Counted from the first letter of the stretch, positions 53,075 to 63,065 are shown. The stretch: 64,000 nucleotides of DNA from Aquimarina sp. Aq78 (GCF_900299525.1 NZ_OMKA01000001.1:806001-870000); one strand, 5' to 3'. Notes: a model not told the origin generated them from the letters alone. Numbers and translations: made by a program.

Positions 53075-54616
53075 TTATTTTCGTTTTAATATTGAAGCAA
53101 TCGGTTTGGTAAATAATTGTTTCTCATATTCTAATAATCCAAAAAAGTACATTATCACTACAAATACCATAGTATACACACTTCCTTTTAATATAAAATT
53201 CCCCCATCCATTACCTTGGATATAGTTTATAAAATACCCTATTAACACCACTACCAGTACAACTATGAGTGTTTTATTCAACAATTCTCTAAAAAACCGA
53301 AAGATATTTAAGCCAATTTTTTTCTGATAATAAAAATTCATCACATTTTGTACTATCAACCATCCTGCAACTAACCCAGAGATCATTCCTAATGCACTAT
53401 ATTTTACTGCTAGAAACCCACCCAGTACTGTACCCAAAATCATAAATATAAGATATAGAATTGCTTTAAAGGATAATTTATTCTTAGCTTCTAGAATAGA
53501 ATTCCCAAATGCTTGCAGCAACGGTAACGTATATCCTATCATAATTATCAATGCAATACTATATATCTCTCTGCATTCTTCTGAATTATACTTACCATCT
53601 GTTTCTAATTCTCCGCCTCCTACCCATAAATTGATAAATTGTTCTCCATACAGTATAAAAGCTCCTAATACATACATTAATATAATAAAGGATAACCTAC
53701 CTAATTTGATCATCATATCGGTTAACTCTTCTCCTGTTGCATTCGCTACTGTCATTTGCGTTGCTCTGGGCAAAAAAACGCTGGATATTGCAGTAGAAAA
53801 AGCTCCATAATATGTTCCCAGGGCGATTCCTATTCCATAAATTCCTAAAACCTTCGGTACACTCATAGCTCCCAGCACCCAACTACCTGATTTCCACTGT
53901 AACATTCCTACAATAGAAAACACAAAAATCCAACTAGAATATTTTAAAATTTGTTTGATAAATACTTTAGAGAGCTGATGTAATTTAAATCGTACCTTAA
54001 GTTTTTTAAGCACATAATATGCAGATACTGATATAGTAAGGATATTAAATACAGAATCTACAATTACCAAAGCTATTGCGCGACCTCCTAATAGAAGTAC
54101 GGCTACTACCGTTATTGATCTTAAAAGATATCTAATAACACTAACAGATTCTGGAAACACGAAGGCTTCATATCCTTTACAGATTCCTGTAAAAATCATT
54201 CCTGGGAGTTGAATTGCTAAATTAAAAATCAAAATAACAAACATCACTTTGGCTATTTTGAGTTCTTCGACACTAAACTTTGTAAAATATGAGTCTATAA
54301 AGAAATAGAAAACAATCCCTAGAATAATAACGAGTAGAGAAATAACAAAATATAGAATTCCGATTGTTGCCAAAAAATTCTCTTCTCCTTTCCTATCTTT
54401 TTCTGCTCTATATTTAGCTATAAAGCGAACAACTGTATTGGTAAGACCAAAATCCAAAAGAGCAATGGTACCAATTAATGCTCCAATTGCATTAAATATA
54501 CCGTATTCATCTTTCCCCAAATAACTAACAATCAAAGGTGTAATCACAATACCTATAATATTAGTAAGGAAAATCTTTAAATACGTTAGGAATGCCCCTT
54601 TTTTTAGTTGGCTCAA
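53075..54616 (-). CDS. Wzx-type oligosaccharide flippase
   Basis: A 513-residue polytopic membrane protein of the MOP/polysaccharide-transporter superfamily with about 14 hydrophobic segments. The N-terminal signature is GAFLTYLKIFLTNIIGIVITPLIVSYLGKDEYGIF, shown here only to mark the region 7-41, and ALLDFGLTNTVVRFIAKYRA near residue 55. It should flip the lipid-linked repeat unit to the periplasm, where the EpsG-type protein joins units and the MBOAT-SGNH pairs act. It starts about 50 bases after the dehydrogenase gene. Confidence 0.92.
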   Translation of the reverse strand: MSQLKKGAFLTYLKIFLTNIIGIVITPLIVSYLGKDEYGIFNAIGALIGTIALLDFGLTNTVVRFIAKYRAEKDRKGEENFLATIGILYFVISLLVIILGIVFYFFIDSYFTKFSVEELKIAKVMFVILIFNLAIQLPGMIFTGICKGYEAFVFPESVSVIRYLLRSITVVAVLLLGGRAIALVIVDSVFNILTISVSAYYVLKKLKVRFKLHQLSKVFIKQILKYSSWIFVFSIVGMLQWKSGSWVLGAMSVPKVLGIYGIGIALGTYYGAFSTAISSVFLPRATQMTVANATGEELTDMMIKLGRLSFIILMYVLGAFILYGEQFINLWVGGGELETDGKYNSEECREIYSIALIIMIGYTLPLLQAFGNSILEAKNKLSFKAILYLIFMILGTVLGGFLAVKYSALGMISGLVAGWLIVQNVMNFYYQKKIGLNIFRFFRELLNKTLIVVLVVVLIGYFINYIQGNGWGNFILKGSVYTMVFVVIMYFFGLLEYEKQLFTKPIASILKRK

Positions 54617-54668
54617 AATGATTAGTCTTAAGTTGTTATTTTGTTATACTACCGTTTGGATTCCCCAA

Positions 54669-55952
54669 TTATAATCTTCCGTGTACGTTTTCTTTCAGTA
54701 TTCCCTTAACATCATATAGAACACCATTTGGTGAAAGCATAGATTTTAAATTTATATCTAAAAATTCTTTATGTGCAACTGTTAATACCACTGCGTCGTA
54801 TTTTTCTTTTGGTAAATCGATTGTAGTTTCCAGGTTATATTCATGCATGACTTCGGCGGGGTTTGCCCATGGGTCATATACAGTAACTTTGGTTCCAAAG
54901 TCACCTAGTTGCCTAATAACATCAACTGCTCGTGTATTACGTACATCGGGGCAATTTTCTTTAAATGTCACACCGAGCACCAATACTTTTGCTCCTTTTA
55001 TATGAATATCGTGTTTCACCATAAGCTTAATTACTTCTGATGATACATATTGCCCCATACTATCATTTAATCTACGTCCAGCCAAGATTATTTCTGGATG
55101 ATACCCAAATTCTTGTGCACGTTGAGCCAGGTAATATGGATCAACACCAATACAATGGCCACCTACAAGTCCTGGTTTAAAAGGAAGAAAATTCCATTTG
55201 GTTCCAGCTGCTTCCAGCACATCATTGGTATCTATATCCATTAAGTTAAAGATTTTAGCCAACTCATTAACAAAAGCGATATTAATATCTCTTTGCGAGT
55301 TTTCGATAACTTTTGCTGCTTCTGCCACTTTTATTGTTGGAGCAAGGTGAGTTCCTGCTGTAATAATCGAAGCGTATAAATCATCAACTTTTTTCCCAAT
55401 TTCGGGGGTAGATCCTGCTGTAACTTTCAGAATTTTCTCGACTGTATGTTTTTTATCTCCTGGATTGATTCGCTCTGGTGAGTATCCTGCAAAAAAATCT
55501 TCATTAAATTTCAGTCCACTTATTTGTTCCAGTACAGGAACACATTCTTCTTCGGTAACTCCTGGATATACGGTAGATTCATAAATAACGATATCTCCTT
55601 TTTTTAATACCTTACCAACGGCTTCACTAGACTTATACAAAGGAGTAAGATCTGGTCTGTTATTTTTATCTACCGGAGTAGGCACCGTGATCACATAATA
55701 ATTACAACCTTTTATATCTTCTATATTAGAAGAACAATAGAGTCCGTTTTCATCTAAATCGCTATTATCCTTCAATACTGATTTTAATAACTCATCTTCT
55801 ACTTCTAAAGTAGAATCGGTTCCTGAACATAATTCTTTGATTCTTTTTTCATTGATATCAAAACCTATTACAGGATATTTGGTTGCAAATAATCTGGCTA
55901 AAGGTAATCCTACATATCCCAATCCAATGATGGCAATCTTAATATTTTGCAT
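54669..55952 (-). CDS. UDP-N-acetylhexosamine 6-dehydrogenase, TviB/WbpA family
   Basis: A 427-residue NAD-dependent enzyme that oxidises C6 of UDP-GlcNAc or UDP-GalNAc to a uronic acid. The NAD-binding motif is GLGYVGLPLA at 10-19, and the catalytic Cys is in GGHCIGVDPYYLA near residue 265. The C-terminal UDP-binding domain has VLGVTFKENCPDVRNT. Together with the adjacent epimerase it matches the TviB-TviC pair of Vi antigen synthesis, which gives UDP-GalNAcA. The polymer is therefore probably acidic. Confidence 0.92.
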   Translation of the reverse strand: MQNIKIAIIGLGYVGLPLARLFATKYPVIGFDINEKRIKELCSGTDSTLEVEDELLKSVLKDNSDLDENGLYCSSNIEDIKGCNYYVITVPTPVDKNNRPDLTPLYKSSEAVGKVLKKGDIVIYESTVYPGVTEEECVPVLEQISGLKFNEDFFAGYSPERINPGDKKHTVEKILKVTAGSTPEIGKKVDDLYASIITAGTHLAPTIKVAEAAKVIENSQRDINIAFVNELAKIFNLMDIDTNDVLEAAGTKWNFLPFKPGLVGGHCIGVDPYYLAQRAQEFGYHPEIILAGRRLNDSMGQYVSSEVIKLMVKHDIHIKGAKVLVLGVTFKENCPDVRNTRAVDVIRQLGDFGTKVTVYDPWANPAEVMHEYNLETTIDLPKEKYDAVVLTVAHKEFLDINLKSMLSPNGVLYDVKGILKENVHGRL

Positions 55953-55983
55953 AGTTATTCTTTATTTACTAAAAATTTAAAGT

Positions 55984-56982
55984 CTATTTTAGATGTTTCC
56001 AGTACCACTTTACTGCTTCTTTTAATCCCGATTTAATATCAAATTTTGGAGCGTACCCCAAAAGTGTTTTTGCTTTATCAACAGACGCTAAAGAATGTGG
56101 TATATCCCCCTTACGTTCTGGTCCATACACAATATCTACATCTGCAATAGCAGCATCATATGTAGATAAGTATTCTTTTAATAAAACCGTTAATTCGTTT
56201 AGTGTTGTTCTCTCTCCGTAAGCTGTATTATAGACGTTATTTATTGCTTCTTGATTATCAGAAACGATTGCCAATAAGTTCATTTGGATTACATTATCAA
56301 TATAAGTAAAATCTCTTGAGAATAAGCCATCTCCATTAATCACCGGGGATTCATATTTCATAAACTGCATTACAAATTTTGGAATAACAGCGGCATATGC
56401 CCCATTAGGATCTTGCTTGCGACCAAATACATTAAAGTATCGTAACCCTACTGTATCTAAATCATATGTCCTTTTAAAATTATCAGCATACAGTTCGTTA
56501 ACGTATTTGGTTATAGCGTATGGTGATAATGGTTTCCCTATATTTTCTTCTACTTTTGGTAAAGCTTCAGAATCGCCATATGTCGAAGAGCTTGCAGCAT
56601 ATATAAAACGTTTTACTCCTGCATCTCTAGAAGCCACCAGCATATTAAGAAACCCTCCAACATTAACGTCATTAGTTGTAATAGGATCATTGATTGACCG
56701 TGGTACTGAGCCTAATGCAGCTTGATGTAATACAAAATCAACAGCATTACATGCTTTATGGCAATCATCAAGATTTCTAATATCTGCTTCAATAAAAGTA
56801 AAGTTAGAATTCTTTAGAAGTGGATCGATATTTTTTTGGTGTCCCGTTGCAAAATTGTCCAATCCAATTACAGTACTTCCAATTTCTAAAAGTGTTTCGC
56901 AAAGATTAGACCCTATAAATCCTGCTGCACCAGTCACTAGTATTTTTGAAGAACGAAGATGTTCTAGTTGTTTCGCGTTCAT
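55984..56982 (-). CDS. UDP-N-acetylhexosamine(uronate) 4-epimerase, TviC/WbpP family
   Basis: A 332-residue short-chain dehydrogenase. The NAD-binding motif is GAAGFIG at 18-24, the catalytic triad region has ASSSTYGDS and YAITKYVNE (Tyr and Lys near 154-158), and [21 protein letters not shown] is typical of the WbpP/TviC group. It is the first gene of the leftward main operon and precedes the dehydrogenase by 31 bases. The pair likely supplies an N-acetyl-hexosaminuronic acid. Confidence 0.92.
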   Translation of the reverse strand: MNAKQLEHLRSSKILVTGAAGFIGSNLCETLLEIGSTVIGLDNFATGHQKNIDPLLKNSNFTFIEADIRNLDDCHKACNAVDFVLHQAALGSVPRSINDPITTNDVNVGGFLNMLVASRDAGVKRFIYAASSSTYGDSEALPKVEENIGKPLSPYAITKYVNELYADNFKRTYDLDTVGLRYFNVFGRKQDPNGAYAAVIPKFVMQFMKYESPVINGDGLFSRDFTYIDNVIQMNLLAIVSDNQEAINNVYNTAYGERTTLNELTVLLKEYLSTYDAAIADVDIVYGPERKGDIPHSLASVDKAKTLLGYAPKFDIKSGLKEAVKWYWKHLK

Positions 56983-57295
56983 GAATTATATTTTAACCCC
57001 CTGTTTTTTAGTCCAAAAGACCATGCTTTTGCTTAGTCAGCGCGAAATTAAGATTTACTTATAGAACATACAACATATGTTAAAGGGGATTTTGCCCCTA
57101 TTTAAAATTTATAATATTTTGTTAACCTAAAAAGTATTTAATCAACACAATATTCATTTACAACTACCTTAAAAACAGATAATTAAAAACAAAACACATT
57201 GTAAAATTTTAGTTACTAAAATTTTACAATGTGTTAAAAAAAATAAACGTAAGGTTATATATTGTATTTATTGACAAATACAACTTGTATTAAAA
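56983..57295. other. Intergenic region upstream of the main operon
   Basis: A 313-base gap without a gene. It should contain the promoter of the main leftward operon, but I see no good TAnnTTTG match on the minus strand. It also holds the strong hairpin described separately. Confidence 0.5.
57193..57235 (-). terminator. Rho-independent terminator with 18-bp perfect stem
   Basis: Positions 57193-57210 and 57218-57235 are perfectly complementary, with a 7-base loop. On the minus strand the stem is followed by a T-rich stretch (57192-57182). It ends the E1 dehydrogenase gene and insulates it from the polysaccharide operon. Confidence 0.85.
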
Positions 57296-59302
57296 CTAGA
57301 ATTCTAATAGCAATAACAATTCTTCTTCAAATCTGTTTTTACCTAAATATTGAGTTTCAAGATTAGTATCAAATGGAATCGGAGTTTGCAAACTTGCTAC
57401 TCGTTTTACTGGTGCATCAAGAAATGTGAAGCAATTTTCCATAATTAATGCCGAAATATCCGAGGCTATACCTCCAAAAAGTGAGTCTTCTTGCAAAATA
57501 ATTACTTTGCCGGTTTTTTTCACTGATTTATATATAGCATCTGTATCCAAAGGTTGCAGTGTTCTTAGATCAATAAGATCTGCATTGATCTGTGTATGTT
57601 TTTCTAACACATCCAATGCCCAATGCACACCCGCTCCATAACTTATGACAGTAATATCTTTTCCTTCTTTTAACATAGAAGCTTTACCTAATGGCAAATT
57701 ATAATATCCTTCTGGCACCTCTTGACGAATACTTCTATACAGTGCTTTATGTTCAAAAAACAACACTGGATTTGGGTCTTCTATTGCAGTAGTTAACAAG
57801 CCTTTTGCATCATACGGAAACGCTGGATATACAACTTTAAGTCCCGGTGTTTTGGTAAACCATGCTTCATTAGTCTGGCTATGAAACGGCCCTGCTGCAA
57901 CACCAGCACCACATGGCATTCTAATCACAACATCTGCCGATTGGCTCCATCGATAATTTGATTTTGCTAACAGATTAACAATTGGATTAAATCCTGAAGA
58001 CACAAAATCAGCAAATTGCATTTCGACAACAGCTTTATAATTATTAATAGACAGACCATATCCAGCCGAGACAATTCCTGATTCACAAATTGGAGTATTG
58101 CGTACTCGTTCTTTTCCAAAAGCTTCTAAAAAACCTTCGGTTATTTTAAAAACCCCGCCGTATTCTGCTATATCCTGCCCCATAATCACAAGATTATCAT
58201 ATCGGCGCATACTTTCTTTTAAACCATCAGAGATTGCATCAATCAACCTTAGTTCTTTTGTATCGGTACCAGATTTTATTTCCTGATAATCAAATGATGT
58301 GTACACATCATTTAGCTCTTTATCCAAATTAACATCAATAGCTTCTTCGGTATTTGCACGCTCCCAATTGGTTTCTATTTCAGTTTTTATAGTGGATTTT
58401 TTTTCAAGATCATCTTTTACAGAAATTATTCCCTCATCAATCAGGTAGTTCTTATAATTTTCTATAGGATCTTTAACACTCCATTGCTCCATTAATTCCT
58501 TAGGCACATATTTGGTTCCACTTGCTTCTTCATGCCCTCGCATTCTGAAGGTTTTAAATTCTAATAAAACCGGTCGTGGATTATTCCTTATACTATTGGC
58601 TAAATTACTAACCTTCTCATATACTTCTAATATATTATTTCCATCAATAATATGAGATTCCATACCATATCCCAAACCACGATCTGCCAGATGTTTACAA
58701 TTATATTGCTCGCTGGTTGGAGTAGATAATCCATAACCATTATTTTCTATACAGAATAATACGGGTAAGTTCCATACCGAAGCTACATTAAGTGCTTCAT
58801 GAAAATCTCCTTCGCTGGTTCCTCCTTCTCCTGTAAATACTGCAGTGACTTTATTGTTCTCTTTTAAGAGATTTCCCATAGCAATACCACATGCTATTCC
58901 CATCTGTGGACCCAAGTGAGAAATCATACCAACAATATTATAATCCTGCGTTCCGAAGTGAAAAGAACGATCTCGTCCTTTGGTAAACCCATTTGCTTTG
59001 CCTTGCCATTGACTAAACAATCGATATAAAGGAATATCCCGCGTTGTAAATACTCCTAAATTGCGATGCATTGGCAATATATATTCTTCGCTTTCTAAAG
59101 CAGCTGTTATACCTACAGATATTGCTTCCTGCCCTATACCACTAAACCATTTAGATATTTTTCCTTGTCTTAACAACACAAGCATTTTCTCTTCAATAAG
59201 CCTGGGTTTAAGCATTTTGAGATATAATGAGATCAGCTGATCATCTTTGTAATTTTTTCGGTCAAAATGTAGTTCTATTTTTTCCTTTGAAATGTGCTCC
59301 AT
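57296..59302 (-). CDS. 2-oxoacid dehydrogenase E1 component, alpha-beta fusion
   Basis: A 668-residue thiamine-diphosphate enzyme in which E1 alpha (about 1-335) and E1 beta (about 345-668) are joined. The alpha half has the TPP-binding segment FTGEGGTSEGDFHEALNVAS followed by ENNGYGLSTP. The beta half has IMGQDIAEYGGVF, GIVSAGYGLSI and the C-terminal ILQEDSLFGGIASDI region. Such fusions, used for branched-chain 2-oxoacid oxidation, are normal in Flavobacteriia. It is transcribed alone, with a strong terminator after it and a divergent oxygenase gene before it. Confidence 0.92.
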   Translation of the reverse strand: MEHISKEKIELHFDRKNYKDDQLISLYLKMLKPRLIEEKMLVLLRQGKISKWFSGIGQEAISVGITAALESEEYILPMHRNLGVFTTRDIPLYRLFSQWQGKANGFTKGRDRSFHFGTQDYNIVGMISHLGPQMGIACGIAMGNLLKENNKVTAVFTGEGGTSEGDFHEALNVASVWNLPVLFCIENNGYGLSTPTSEQYNCKHLADRGLGYGMESHIIDGNNILEVYEKVSNLANSIRNNPRPVLLEFKTFRMRGHEEASGTKYVPKELMEQWSVKDPIENYKNYLIDEGIISVKDDLEKKSTIKTEIETNWERANTEEAIDVNLDKELNDVYTSFDYQEIKSGTDTKELRLIDAISDGLKESMRRYDNLVIMGQDIAEYGGVFKITEGFLEAFGKERVRNTPICESGIVSAGYGLSINNYKAVVEMQFADFVSSGFNPIVNLLAKSNYRWSQSADVVIRMPCGAGVAAGPFHSQTNEAWFTKTPGLKVVYPAFPYDAKGLLTTAIEDPNPVLFFEHKALYRSIRQEVPEGYYNLPLGKASMLKEGKDITVISYGAGVHWALDVLEKHTQINADLIDLRTLQPLDTDAIYKSVKKTGKVIILQEDSLFGGIASDISALIMENCFTFLDAPVKRVASLQTPIPFDTNLETQYLGKNRFEEELLLLLEF

Positions 59303-59456
59303 AGCAGAAAATTTGTTAGGTAAAAATACTTATTTTTACTTCACAACTCGCATCGCAATTATAATATTATTAAGTAGTTGTTAATTTACCCTAAACAATT
59401 CTACGAATTAGTTAAATTTACCATGAATTAAGGTTTATACGTTCTTAATTAACAAA

Positions 59457-59490
59457 TTTGACCGATATTTTACAACAATAAATAAATTTG
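59457..59490 (+). promoter_or_regulatory. Candidate Bacteroidota promoter
   Basis: TTTG at 59457-59460 and TAAATTTG at 59483-59490 fit the -33 and -7 elements with a 22-base spacer, slightly long. The -7 box lies about 68 bases before the oxygenase start and would drive the rightward operon. Confidence 0.45.
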
Positions 59491-59558
59491 AAGTGCTATT
59501 AGGAGTTTTTGGTCAAATACACCTATTTTAGTGCTACTAATACACAAAGAATAGACTA

Positions 59559-60509
59559 ATGAATAATATACCAAGCGTAGATTTGGCTGATTTTTTATCA
59601 AATGACCCTTCGCGGAAACAAAAATTTGTCAACGAAATAGGAAAAGCCTATGAAGAAATAGGTTTTGTCGCATTGAAAAATCATTTTTTGAGTGACAAAC
59701 TTGTAGAGAACTTATACCAGGAAATTAAAGATTTTTTCGCGTTACCAACAGATACTAAAGAAAAATATGAAATTGACGGATTAGGTGGACAAAGAGGGTA
59801 TACCTCTTTTGGGAAAGAACATGCCAAAGGGAAAAAAGAAGGAGATCTTAAAGAGTTTTGGCATTTTGGACAAGAACCAGATGCAGATGCTAAATTAATT
59901 GAAGAATATCCTGATAATGTTATTGTCAATGAATTGAAAGATTTTAATGCTACAGGAATGGAAGCATATAAAATGCTAGAAAAAACAGGGATATATGTCC
60001 TTAGAGCATTAGCCATATACATAGGTCTTGATGAACATTATTTTGATCATTGGGCAAGCAATGGTAATAGTATCTTGCGCCCTATTCACTATCCACCTAT
60101 TCAAGAAGAACCTAAAGGTGCTGTTAGAGCTGGTGCACATGGGGATATCAATCTAATTACATTATTAATGGGAGCTTCTACAGGAGGGCTACAAGTACAG
60201 CATAGAGAGGGACAATGGATTGATGCTCTCCCAAAAGAGGACGAACTAGTTATTAATGTTGGAGATATGCTAGAACGACATACCAATAATAAACTTCGAT
60301 CTACGATACATCGAGTAGTAAACCCTCCTAAAGATCAATGGGGAAAACCAAGATATTCTATTCCTTTCTTTATGCATCCAAGAAGTGATATGAAGTTAAA
60401 TTGCTTAGAAGAGTGTGTTACCAAGGATAATCCAAAACACTATGAGGATATTACGGCTGGTGAATTCTTGCATCAAAGACTTGTAGAAATTGGATTAATA
60501 AAAAAATAG
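59559..60509 (+). CDS. Isopenicillin-N-synthase-like 2OG-Fe(II) oxygenase
   Basis: A 316-residue non-heme iron oxygenase of the 2-oxoglutarate-dependent IPNS-like family. The N-terminal DIOX_N domain (VGFVALKNHFLSDKL-like region) is followed by the catalytic core. The iron ligands are His194 and Asp196 in AHGDINLITLL and His251 in STIHRVVNP; the 2OG-binding Arg is in PRYSIPFF. Such proteins are encoded in most Flavobacteriia genomes without a known substrate. It is the first gene of a rightward operon with the SUI1 protein 8 bases after it. Confidence 0.9.
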   Translation: MNNIPSVDLADFLSNDPSRKQKFVNEIGKAYEEIGFVALKNHFLSDKLVENLYQEIKDFFALPTDTKEKYEIDGLGGQRGYTSFGKEHAKGKKEGDLKEFWHFGQEPDADAKLIEEYPDNVIVNELKDFNATGMEAYKMLEKTGIYVLRALAIYIGLDEHYFDHWASNGNSILRPIHYPPIQEEPKGAVRAGAHGDINLITLLMGASTGGLQVQHREGQWIDALPKEDELVINVGDMLERHTNNKLRSTIHRVVNPPKDQWGKPRYSIPFFMHPRSDMKLNCLEECVTKDNPKHYEDITAGEFLHQRLVEIGLIKK

Positions 60510-60517
60510 ATTTCTTT

Positions 60518-60847
60518 ATGGATTTACAAGATCAATTAAAAAATTTATTTCCTGATCACCAACCAGAAGAGGAAGAAAATGTGCAAGATCATCAAGATCA
60601 AATATGGATGCAGGATGATCCTATACTTTGCAAGTATGAAAAAAGAAAAGGAAAACCCATCACTATACTAGAGGGATACACTGGTGCCGATGAAGATTTT
60701 AAAAAACTCGCTAAGGAACTAAAAACTCGTTTAAGTGTAGGTGGAAGTTTTAAAAATGATGCTATAATCATACAAGGTGATTATAGAAATCAAATTATGG
60801 AAATTCTTAAAGAAAAAGGATTTAAAGTAAAACGTGTTGGAGGATAA
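60518..60847 (+). CDS. SUI1/YciH-type translation factor
   Basis: A 109-residue protein. The C-terminal two thirds match the SUI1/eIF1-like fold: RKGKPITILEGYTGADEDFKKLAKELKTRLSVGGS region, then IIIQGDYRNQIMEILKEKGF. The N-terminal 35 residues are acidic and probably disordered. YciH-like proteins in bacteria are thought to tune translation initiation accuracy. The length is typical. Confidence 0.9.
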   Translation: MDLQDQLKNLFPDHQPEEEENVQDHQDQIWMQDDPILCKYEKRKGKPITILEGYTGADEDFKKLAKELKTRLSVGGSFKNDAIIIQGDYRNQIMEILKEKGFKVKRVGG

Positions 60848-60862
60848 TAATCTATAGCTATT

Positions 60863-61801
60863 TTGGGGAAAAACATATTACATATTACGAATGGGGATAG
60901 TCTAACTCAAAGAATGAAAGAGTTAGATCTTGTTACCGGAGAATTTATGACCTGGCGTGAAATGCTTTGCGAAGGGCCTACAGAAATTGAAGTCGAGGCA
61001 GAAGATTCTATTAAAAAGCGAGAAGCTTTTCTAAAAAAATACTACAGAATCGATTCTTCTGATTATGAAGAAAAATTTGTTTCACAACTCAAGAAAATAG
61101 ATAACCTTACTAACTATACCGAAATCATATTATGGTTCGAATATGATTTATTCTGTCATATTAATATGATTGCAGCTATTAGTTTATTACTTCGTAAAGG
61201 TATTAAAGACATCCCCGTTTATTTGGTTTGTAGCGGTAGAATTGAGCACGAGAAAAAGTTATTTGGGCTTTGTGAATTATCTGATAATCAATTAAAAGAA
61301 CATTATAAAAACAAAATTTTATTAACAACAGATGATCTTGAATTTGCTTCTCATATCTGGACTTTATACTGCGAATCAAAGCCGCAGAAAATGGCAGGGC
61401 AAATTAAGAGAGATTCTTCTTTTGAATATATGTCTATATGCATAAGAGCACATTTACAACGTTTTCCTAATATGCTAACGGGGCTTAATATTTTAGAACA
61501 TAATATTCTGGAAATGGTAGATAATTACCACATCAAGAATATTAAACAACTCATGGGATATGCTTTGGAGTATCAAGGATATTATGGATATGGCGACATG
61601 CAAATGAAACGTGTTCTTGCTAGACTTTTTCAATTTTTGGATCAAACAAAAGATAGGCTTTTATTGTCCGAAAGAGGAAAACTAGCATTACAACACAAAA
61701 AAAACTTTTATAATACACAAATATTAGATTGGTATTATGGAGGTGTTAAAAAATACGATTACTTGTATAATAATGAAACACATACACTGTTAAAATTATA
61801 A
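60863..61801 (+). CDS. DUF1835-domain protein
   Basis: A 312-residue protein with the DUF1835 N-terminus (ILHITNGDSLTQRM) and a central LWFEYDLFCHINM motif typical of this family. I take the TTG at 60863 as start because family members begin directly before HITNGDSL and no in-frame ATG fits. It follows the SUI1 gene at 15 bases and precedes the phosphorylase at 1 base. Function is unknown. Confidence 0.75.
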   Translation: MGKNILHITNGDSLTQRMKELDLVTGEFMTWREMLCEGPTEIEVEAEDSIKKREAFLKKYYRIDSSDYEEKFVSQLKKIDNLTNYTEIILWFEYDLFCHINMIAAISLLLRKGIKDIPVYLVCSGRIEHEKKLFGLCELSDNQLKEHYKNKILLTTDDLEFASHIWTLYCESKPQKMAGQIKRDSSFEYMSICIRAHLQRFPNMLTGLNILEHNILEMVDNYHIKNIKQLMGYALEYQGYYGYGDMQMKRVLARLFQFLDQTKDRLLLSERGKLALQHKKNFYNTQILDWYYGGVKKYDYLYNNETHTLLKL

Positions 61802-61802
61802 T

Positions 61803-62681
61803 ATGGCTATAGCCGAATCAGAACTTATTCTTAATGAAGATGGTAGTATTTACCACCTAAACCTTAAACCAGAACATCTCTCCCAGAACATAATAACTGT
61901 TGGAGATCCTGATCGTGTTGAACAGATAACACAATATTTTAATACTATCGAATATAAAATTCGTAAACGAGAGTTCCATACACAAACAGGAACCTATAAA
62001 GGACACAGAATCACTGTAATTTCTACAGGTATTGGTACCGATAATATAGATATCGTATTTAACGAACTAGACGCCTTAGTAAATATTGATCTTATTACTC
62101 GTGAAAACAAAACAGAACACACTACGCTACAAATTGTTCGTATAGGAACTTCTGGATCAATACAACCAGATATTCCTATTGACAGTTTTGTGGTTTCAGA
62201 AATTGCGACTGGTTTTGATAGCCTTTTACATTTCTATAAAAGTGATCATGTACAATTACCCAAAATTTCAATAGCCCTGGCAAAACATTTAGACCTAGAT
62301 CAAAATAAATCAATGCCCTATACAGTAACCTATGATAAAAACCTGGGAGAACATATGTTAAGCAGTATTGTAACAAAAGGACATACACTGACCAATGTTG
62401 GTTTTTATGGTCCACAAGGAAGAATTTTAAGATTACCACTACAAGATAATGAGCTCAATACAAAAATAGCCTCTTTTACATATGAGAATAAAAAAATAAC
62501 AAATTTAGAAATGGAAACTGCCGGTATGTACGGAATGGCAAAACTATTAGGACACAAAGCCGTATCTATGAATGCAATTGTGGCTAATCGTGCTACTGGA
62601 GAGTTTAGTCAAAACCCAAAAGAAACTGTAGATAAACTTATTAAATATACTTTAGATAAAATAGCAAGTTATCGTCTATGA
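61803..62681 (+). CDS. Nucleoside (uridine) phosphorylase
   Basis: A 292-residue enzyme that splits nucleosides with phosphate to give a free base and ribose-1-phosphate. Family motifs are VGDPDRVEQI at the N-terminus, STGIGTDNIDIVFNELDAL, IGTSGSIQPDI and TNLEMETAGMYGMAKLLGH, the last holding the ribose-binding Met-Glu. It closes the operon and is followed by a clear terminator. The pyrimidine preference is assumed from overall similarity. Confidence 0.9.
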   Translation: MAIAESELILNEDGSIYHLNLKPEHLSQNIITVGDPDRVEQITQYFNTIEYKIRKREFHTQTGTYKGHRITVISTGIGTDNIDIVFNELDALVNIDLITRENKTEHTTLQIVRIGTSGSIQPDIPIDSFVVSEIATGFDSLLHFYKSDHVQLPKISIALAKHLDLDQNKSMPYTVTYDKNLGEHMLSSIVTKGHTLTNVGFYGPQGRILRLPLQDNELNTKIASFTYENKKITNLEMETAGMYGMAKLLGHKAVSMNAIVANRATGEFSQNPKETVDKLIKYTLDKIASYRL

Positions 62682-62700
62682 ATAGTTTGTTTGTAAAATA

Positions 62701-62735
62701 AAAAAGAATGAGTAGTAGGTCCTCATTCTTTTTTT
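62701..62735. terminator. Bidirectional Rho-independent terminator
   Basis: A 12-base-pair stem (62701-62712 with 62722-62733), a 9-base loop and a T run to 62735 end the phosphorylase operon. The A run on the left lets it also stop transcription of the small minus-strand gene. Confidence 0.82.
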
Positions 62736-62738
62736 ATT

Positions 62739-62781
62739 ATTTGGTTAATAATTAGATACTTCTAAAATGTATTAACCAAAT
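62739..62781. repeat. 12-bp inverted repeat
   Basis: Positions 62739-62750 and 62770-62781 are perfectly complementary (ATTTGGTTAATA and its partner) with a 19-base spacer. It overlaps the last codons and stop of the small minus-strand gene. No T run follows on either side, so it is more likely an mRNA 3'-end stabilising hairpin or a protein-binding site than a terminator. Confidence 0.5.
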
Positions 62782-62918
62782 AATATTTTAAGACTAATTA
62801 ATAAATTAGTAAGCAACAATACTGCAATAAAGACTACGATGCCATTCTCAAGAGAATTATTTTTTAACTTCGCAACCTTTACATATGTATTTTTATTTTT
62901 TAAAAAATTCTTTTTCAT
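62772..62918 (-). CDS. Small single-pass membrane protein (48 aa)
   Basis: A short reading frame starts at ATG 62918. Residues 1-20 are rich in Lys and Asn, and residues about 26-44 form one hydrophobic helix (GIVVFIAVLLLTNLLISL). A TAnnTTTG -7 match lies about 70 bases upstream and a terminator lies downstream, so it looks like a separate small gene. The positive N-terminus predicts an Nin-Cout orientation. I do not recognise a family. Confidence 0.5.
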   Translation of the reverse strand: MKKNFLKNKNTYVKVAKLKNNSLENGIVVFIAVLLLTNLLISLKILFG

Positions 62919-62984
62919 AGCAATATTGTTTTTATTTGGGGTTAAAACTTTTTAAATATAAATTTCTTTAAAATAGTAATAGTT

Positions 62985-62992
62985 CAAATATA
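62985..62992 (-). promoter_or_regulatory. Candidate -7 element for the small membrane protein gene
   Basis: TATATTTG on the minus strand matches the TAnnTTTG consensus; the -33 element is unclear. Confidence 0.3.
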
Positions 62993-63065
62993 TAAAAACC
63001 ATTTGTTTTTATCGTTAAAAAACATAAATAATCGATGAAATACACATTTATTAATTTCAGATAGC

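Noticed and set aside
57296..59302. E1 alpha-beta fusion as a possible novelty
   Set aside because: Single-chain E1 proteins of this length are common in Flavobacteriia.
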